Assembly (NCBI GenBank): GCA_047623555.1
Contig: JBLHMP010000030.1
Span: 1-44,144, forward strand
DNA length: 44,144 nucleotides
Reading direction: 5' to 3'
Source: NORP181 sp047623555
Lineage (GTDB): Bacteria; Pseudomonadota; Alphaproteobacteria; Rhodobacterales; Rhodobacteraceae
Below, piece by piece: positions 42,147 to 44,144 of the stretch. The notes below the pieces were generated by a model. The model saw only the letters and a program-made list of their open reading frames with translations. It had not been told where the DNA came from and ran no database searches. Position numbers and translations under genes: made by a program. Numbering within the stretch: position 1 is the stretch's first letter; every line of letters starts with the position of its first letter.

Positions 42147-42175
42147 CATATGAGGCTTGCTGATTGGTAAATCAA
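42147..42175 (-). promoter_or_regulatory. candidate cspA promoter
   Basis: On the minus strand, TTGATT (42175-42170) and CATATG (42152-42147) are 17 bases apart, which puts the transcript start near 42140 and gives about 110 nt of leader before cspA. The -10 match is moderate. Confidence 0.45.
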
Positions 42176-42222
42176 GGGTTTTTTGTAGAGCTCCCCGACA
42201 AACAGGCCTTTTCCCGCCGAGG

Positions 42223-42771
42223 TTACAAAACTGTGACAACCGTGCCGACGGGGACTCTTTCGTATAAATCAATGACATGTTCATTCAGCATTCGGATACA
42301 ACCGTTGGATACCGAATGGCCGATTGTTTTGGGCGCAGTGGTGCCGTGAATGCGGAAATATGTATCGACATTGTTTTGAAACAGGTAGAGCGCGCGGGCC
42401 CCAAGCGGGTTGTCGTCACCACCGGGTTGCACATAATGGTTTCCGGCAAAACGGCCATAGCTTTGCGGAGAGCGTTCGATCATTTCGTCTGTCGGTCGCC
42501 AGGTGGGCCATTCTTTTTTGACCTGAATTGTGGCGGTTCCAGTGAATTCAAGACCGGCCCGACCAACGCCAATACCATAGCGCATGGCCTTGCGGGGTTC
42601 GGTGACGAAATACAGGTAATAGGACCTTGGCAGGATCAACAGCTGACCGGGGAGAAATTCCTTTTTGATCCGCACAAGTTGCGGTGTTGGATCAAATACT
42701 GCAGCAGAGGCGGTTTCCGTGAATACGATTGTTGCGGCAGATGTTGCCAGGAAATGACGGCGTGACAGCAT
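42223..42771 (-). CDS. L,D-transpeptidase (YkuD domain) with Tat-like signal
   Basis: A 182-aa protein with N-terminal SRRHFLATSAATIVF (twin-arginine style signal), a YkuD domain including IGVGRAGLEFTGTATIQ and the catalytic block HGTTAPKTIGHSVSNGCIRM, in which Cys is the nucleophile, and a short C-terminal strand. It cross-links peptidoglycan or attaches proteins to it in the periplasm. About 150 bp upstream of cspA in the same direction, probably with its own transcript. Confidence 0.93.
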   Translation of the reverse strand: MLSRRHFLATSAATIVFTETASAAVFDPTPQLVRIKKEFLPGQLLILPRSYYLYFVTEPRKAMRYGIGVGRAGLEFTGTATIQVKKEWPTWRPTDEMIERSPQSYGRFAGNHYVQPGGDDNPLGARALYLFQNNVDTYFRIHGTTAPKTIGHSVSNGCIRMLNEHVIDLYERVPVGTVVTVL

Positions 42772-42831
42772 GGTATTACCCTTTGATCGTTACAATTTAC
42801 CCTTTTATCATTAGGGTTGCGCTGGCCTAGG

Positions 42832-43203
42832 TCAATGGCGTTGCCGGGTGGTCCATGCCAGTGTTGCCAATAGAGCCAAGGTAAATGTACAGGTTGCTAT
42901 CCAGCCAAAATACCACATTTGCCCGGCCAGCGCGTCTTCGGCGTAAGACGCAGCAAACCGGGTTTTACCGATATTTGCGGTGGCATAAGCGGCAAGGGCC
43001 ACCACCGTCAGGCTGATCAATCGCCAGGGTTTAGGCAGTCTAAGACCCCACAAAATGGCGGCGAGCAGCAAGCCAAGGCCAAGCCCCAACCAGATGACTT
43101 TGTCGGCCTACCAGGGATGCGCGCGCAAGGTTTGGGGCAGCCCCACGGTATACGCAATCAGGGCGCCGATGAGCGGCAGGGCGAGAGGAATGAATTTGTT
43201 CAT
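42832..43203 (-). pseudogene. small membrane protein gene interrupted by an amber codon
   Basis: From ATG at 43203 the frame reads MNKFIPLALPLIGALIAYTV, then LPQTLRAHPW, then TAG at 43110-43108, and continues at once as ADKVIWLGLGLGLLLAAILW with further hydrophobic segments to a stop at 42832. The two parts read as one 123-codon membrane protein with about four helices; a CAG-to-TAG change would explain the break. The downstream part could still be made from an internal start. No family recognised. Confidence 0.6.
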
Positions 43204-43279
43204 GCTCCAGTGCTAGCGGTTTTTGCGGGCTGGCGCGAGGGGCGGCACGCGGATGTGAATAAAGGCGATCTGGGGTGAT

Positions 43280-43540
43280 TTACTTTGGCGGTTTGCTGAA
43301 AAAATACTGACCTAAGGCGAACAACGCGATCGCCACCCATAAGACTTCGATGATGATGGCCCCGGCGTTTGGGCGATCATAAAGCGAAATGAGAATCAGC
43401 GTGGCTCCGAGCAGGTTAACCGCGTTGAATAGTGGCTTTCGTGCATCAATCCAGCCGCGCGATACGGCCAGATAGCCCCCCGAGATGATGATCGAGCCGA
43501 CAATGCCCACCCAATCGACCGCTGTTAATCCTTCAAACAT
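43280..43540 (-). CDS. small membrane protein, CBU_0592-like family
   Basis: An 86-aa protein with about three transmembrane segments: VGIVGSIIISGGYLAVSRGW, LFNAVNLLGATLILISLYDR and AIIIEVLWVAIALFALGQYF. The pattern of GG-Y-L, N-L-x-G-A and I-E-x-x-W matches CBU_0592-type membrane proteins as I remember them. Function unknown. It lies between two other small membrane-protein genes on the same strand. Confidence 0.7.
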   Translation of the reverse strand: MFEGLTAVDWVGIVGSIIISGGYLAVSRGWIDARKPLFNAVNLLGATLILISLYDRPNAGAIIIEVLWVAIALFALGQYFFSKPPK

Positions 43541-43573
43541 GCGGCAACGTTGGCGGATTTAGTGTTGGAATGT

Positions 43574-43924
43574 TCACAGATTTAGAACCATTTTGGATGT
43601 TATTGCGATCATCAGTAGGTAAAGCACAATTGTCAGGATGCAGCCAGCCAGTAACGAGACCCAAAAGGCAAACCCGCGATTGAGCAACATCGGGATCAGC
43701 AGGAACATCGGCAGCGATGGCAGCACATACCAGAATGTTGCGGTTGAGTGCTCGGCCATGTTGGCCACATCCGGTTTCTCGCGCCAGAGCCAGATCATAC
43801 CCATCACGGAAATCAACGGCAGCGACGCAATCAATGCGCCAAGCCCCGGCTGGCGCTTGGCCACTTCGGACACGATGGCGATTATGACACCTGAAATCAA
43901 CGCTTTGGTTATGAAATACCACAT
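43574..43924 (-). CDS. DUF3147 family membrane protein
   Basis: A 116-aa protein with four hydrophobic segments: ITKALISGVIIAIVSEVAKR, LGALIASLPLISVMGMIWLW, ATFWYVLPSLPMFLLIPMLL and FWVSLLAGCILTIVLYLLM. SEVAKR, SLPLIS, and TATFWYVLPSLPMF fit DUF3147. The ATG at 43924 is preceded by a weak ribosome site; a longer frame upstream is hydrophilic and not conserved. Function unknown. Confidence 0.8.
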   Translation of the reverse strand: MWYFITKALISGVIIAIVSEVAKRQPGLGALIASLPLISVMGMIWLWREKPDVANMAEHSTATFWYVLPSLPMFLLIPMLLNRGFAFWVSLLAGCILTIVLYLLMIAITSKMVLNL

Positions 43925-44104
43925 GTTGTGACATGTGACTGGTTTCGCGAGGTCTGGCAAATGGCATTTGCATCGTTGGTCGGTAGGCAAGGGGCGTTAC
44001 TTGCCAGTATTCAATTGGATAAGGCTTATCCCCTTTGATCCGGCAGCACAGGATGTAGTGTTACACGGCTTGCCAATCCAAGATGTTCTGGTATTGTTCT
44101 ACTT

Positions 44105-44144
44105 ATGCCAGCCAGATGGAAAAATGACAGACCGATGTCCCGCC
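44105..44144 (+). CDS. possible start of a plus-strand gene cut by the right edge
   Basis: ATG at 44105 opens a frame, MPARWKNDRPMSR, that runs to the window end without a stop. The basic, N-terminal-like sequence is the only support; 13 codons are too few to identify it. The preceding 180 bases hold no other recognisable gene. Confidence 0.25.
   Translation, partial: MPARWKNDRPMSR

Noticed and set aside
1..44144. CRISPR array, prophage, transposon, toxin-antitoxin or defence system
   Set aside because: No regularly spaced repeats, integrase, transposase, terminal repeats or recognisable defence genes were found on either strand.

Overview
The window looks like a piece of chromosome from an alphaproteobacterium of the Rhodobacteraceae (Roseobacter group). 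This is inferred from the moderately GC-rich sequence, the protein families (BMP-type nucleoside transporter, DUF1272, a Hint-domain remnant, membrane-anchored MoeB) and gene orders typical of that family (PBP activator / rsmI / yraN / gshB; tsaB-rimI; tesA divergent from ybbA-ybbP). No rRNA, tRNA, CRISPR array, insertion sequence or prophage was seen. Most of the window is housekeeping DNA.

Left part (1-8000): a minus-strand BMP-family ABC transporter block (ATPase cut by the left edge, an NTF2-like protein, a periplasmic binding protein). It is followed on the same strand by rimI-tsaB-nfuA, a universal stress protein and a class IV aminotransferase. Next comes a decayed stretch (5929-6964) holding the C-terminal part of a broken Hint-domain gene, then trpS. 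A rhomboid-fold protein that has lost all its catalytic residues runs divergently from trpS (8077-8751), and murJ converges on it.

Middle (10400-24600): a DUF1272 cysteine-rich protein, then a MarR regulator paired with a redoxin-fold protein that resembles iodothyronine deiodinases but has Cys where the animal enzymes have selenocysteine. These are followed by an internally shortened AraC regulator divergent from a PPOX-type flavoprotein, a methyltransferase pseudogene with several frameshifts, glnD overlapping a lipoprotein PBP activator, and the operon rsmI-yraN-gshB-esterase. Then come comM (yifB), a glutathione transferase and a two-gene cobalamin nucleotide-loop module (cobU/cobP plus histidine phosphatase).

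Right part (24600-44144): a ChaN-like protein, coaBC, dut, a membrane-anchored MoeB, a LysR/quinone-oxidoreductase divergent pair, an M3 peptidase with an MmcQ/YjbR protein, a FAD oxidoreductase, an MBL-fold hydrolase, gltX, a gamma-glutamylcyclotransferase-like protein divergent from an NsrR-like Rrf2 regulator, and the YbbP/YbbA exporter divergent from a TesA-like esterase. A strong bidirectional terminator separates tesA from cspA. The window ends with an L,D-transpeptidase and three small membrane-protein genes, one interrupted by an amber codon.

The most interesting items are the MarR/Cys-deiodinase-like pair, the catalytically dead rhomboid, the shortened AraC regulator and the run of decaying genes. 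I saw no convincing multi-gene undescribed system. Function calls rest on recognised motifs and remembered family features; no database search was possible.
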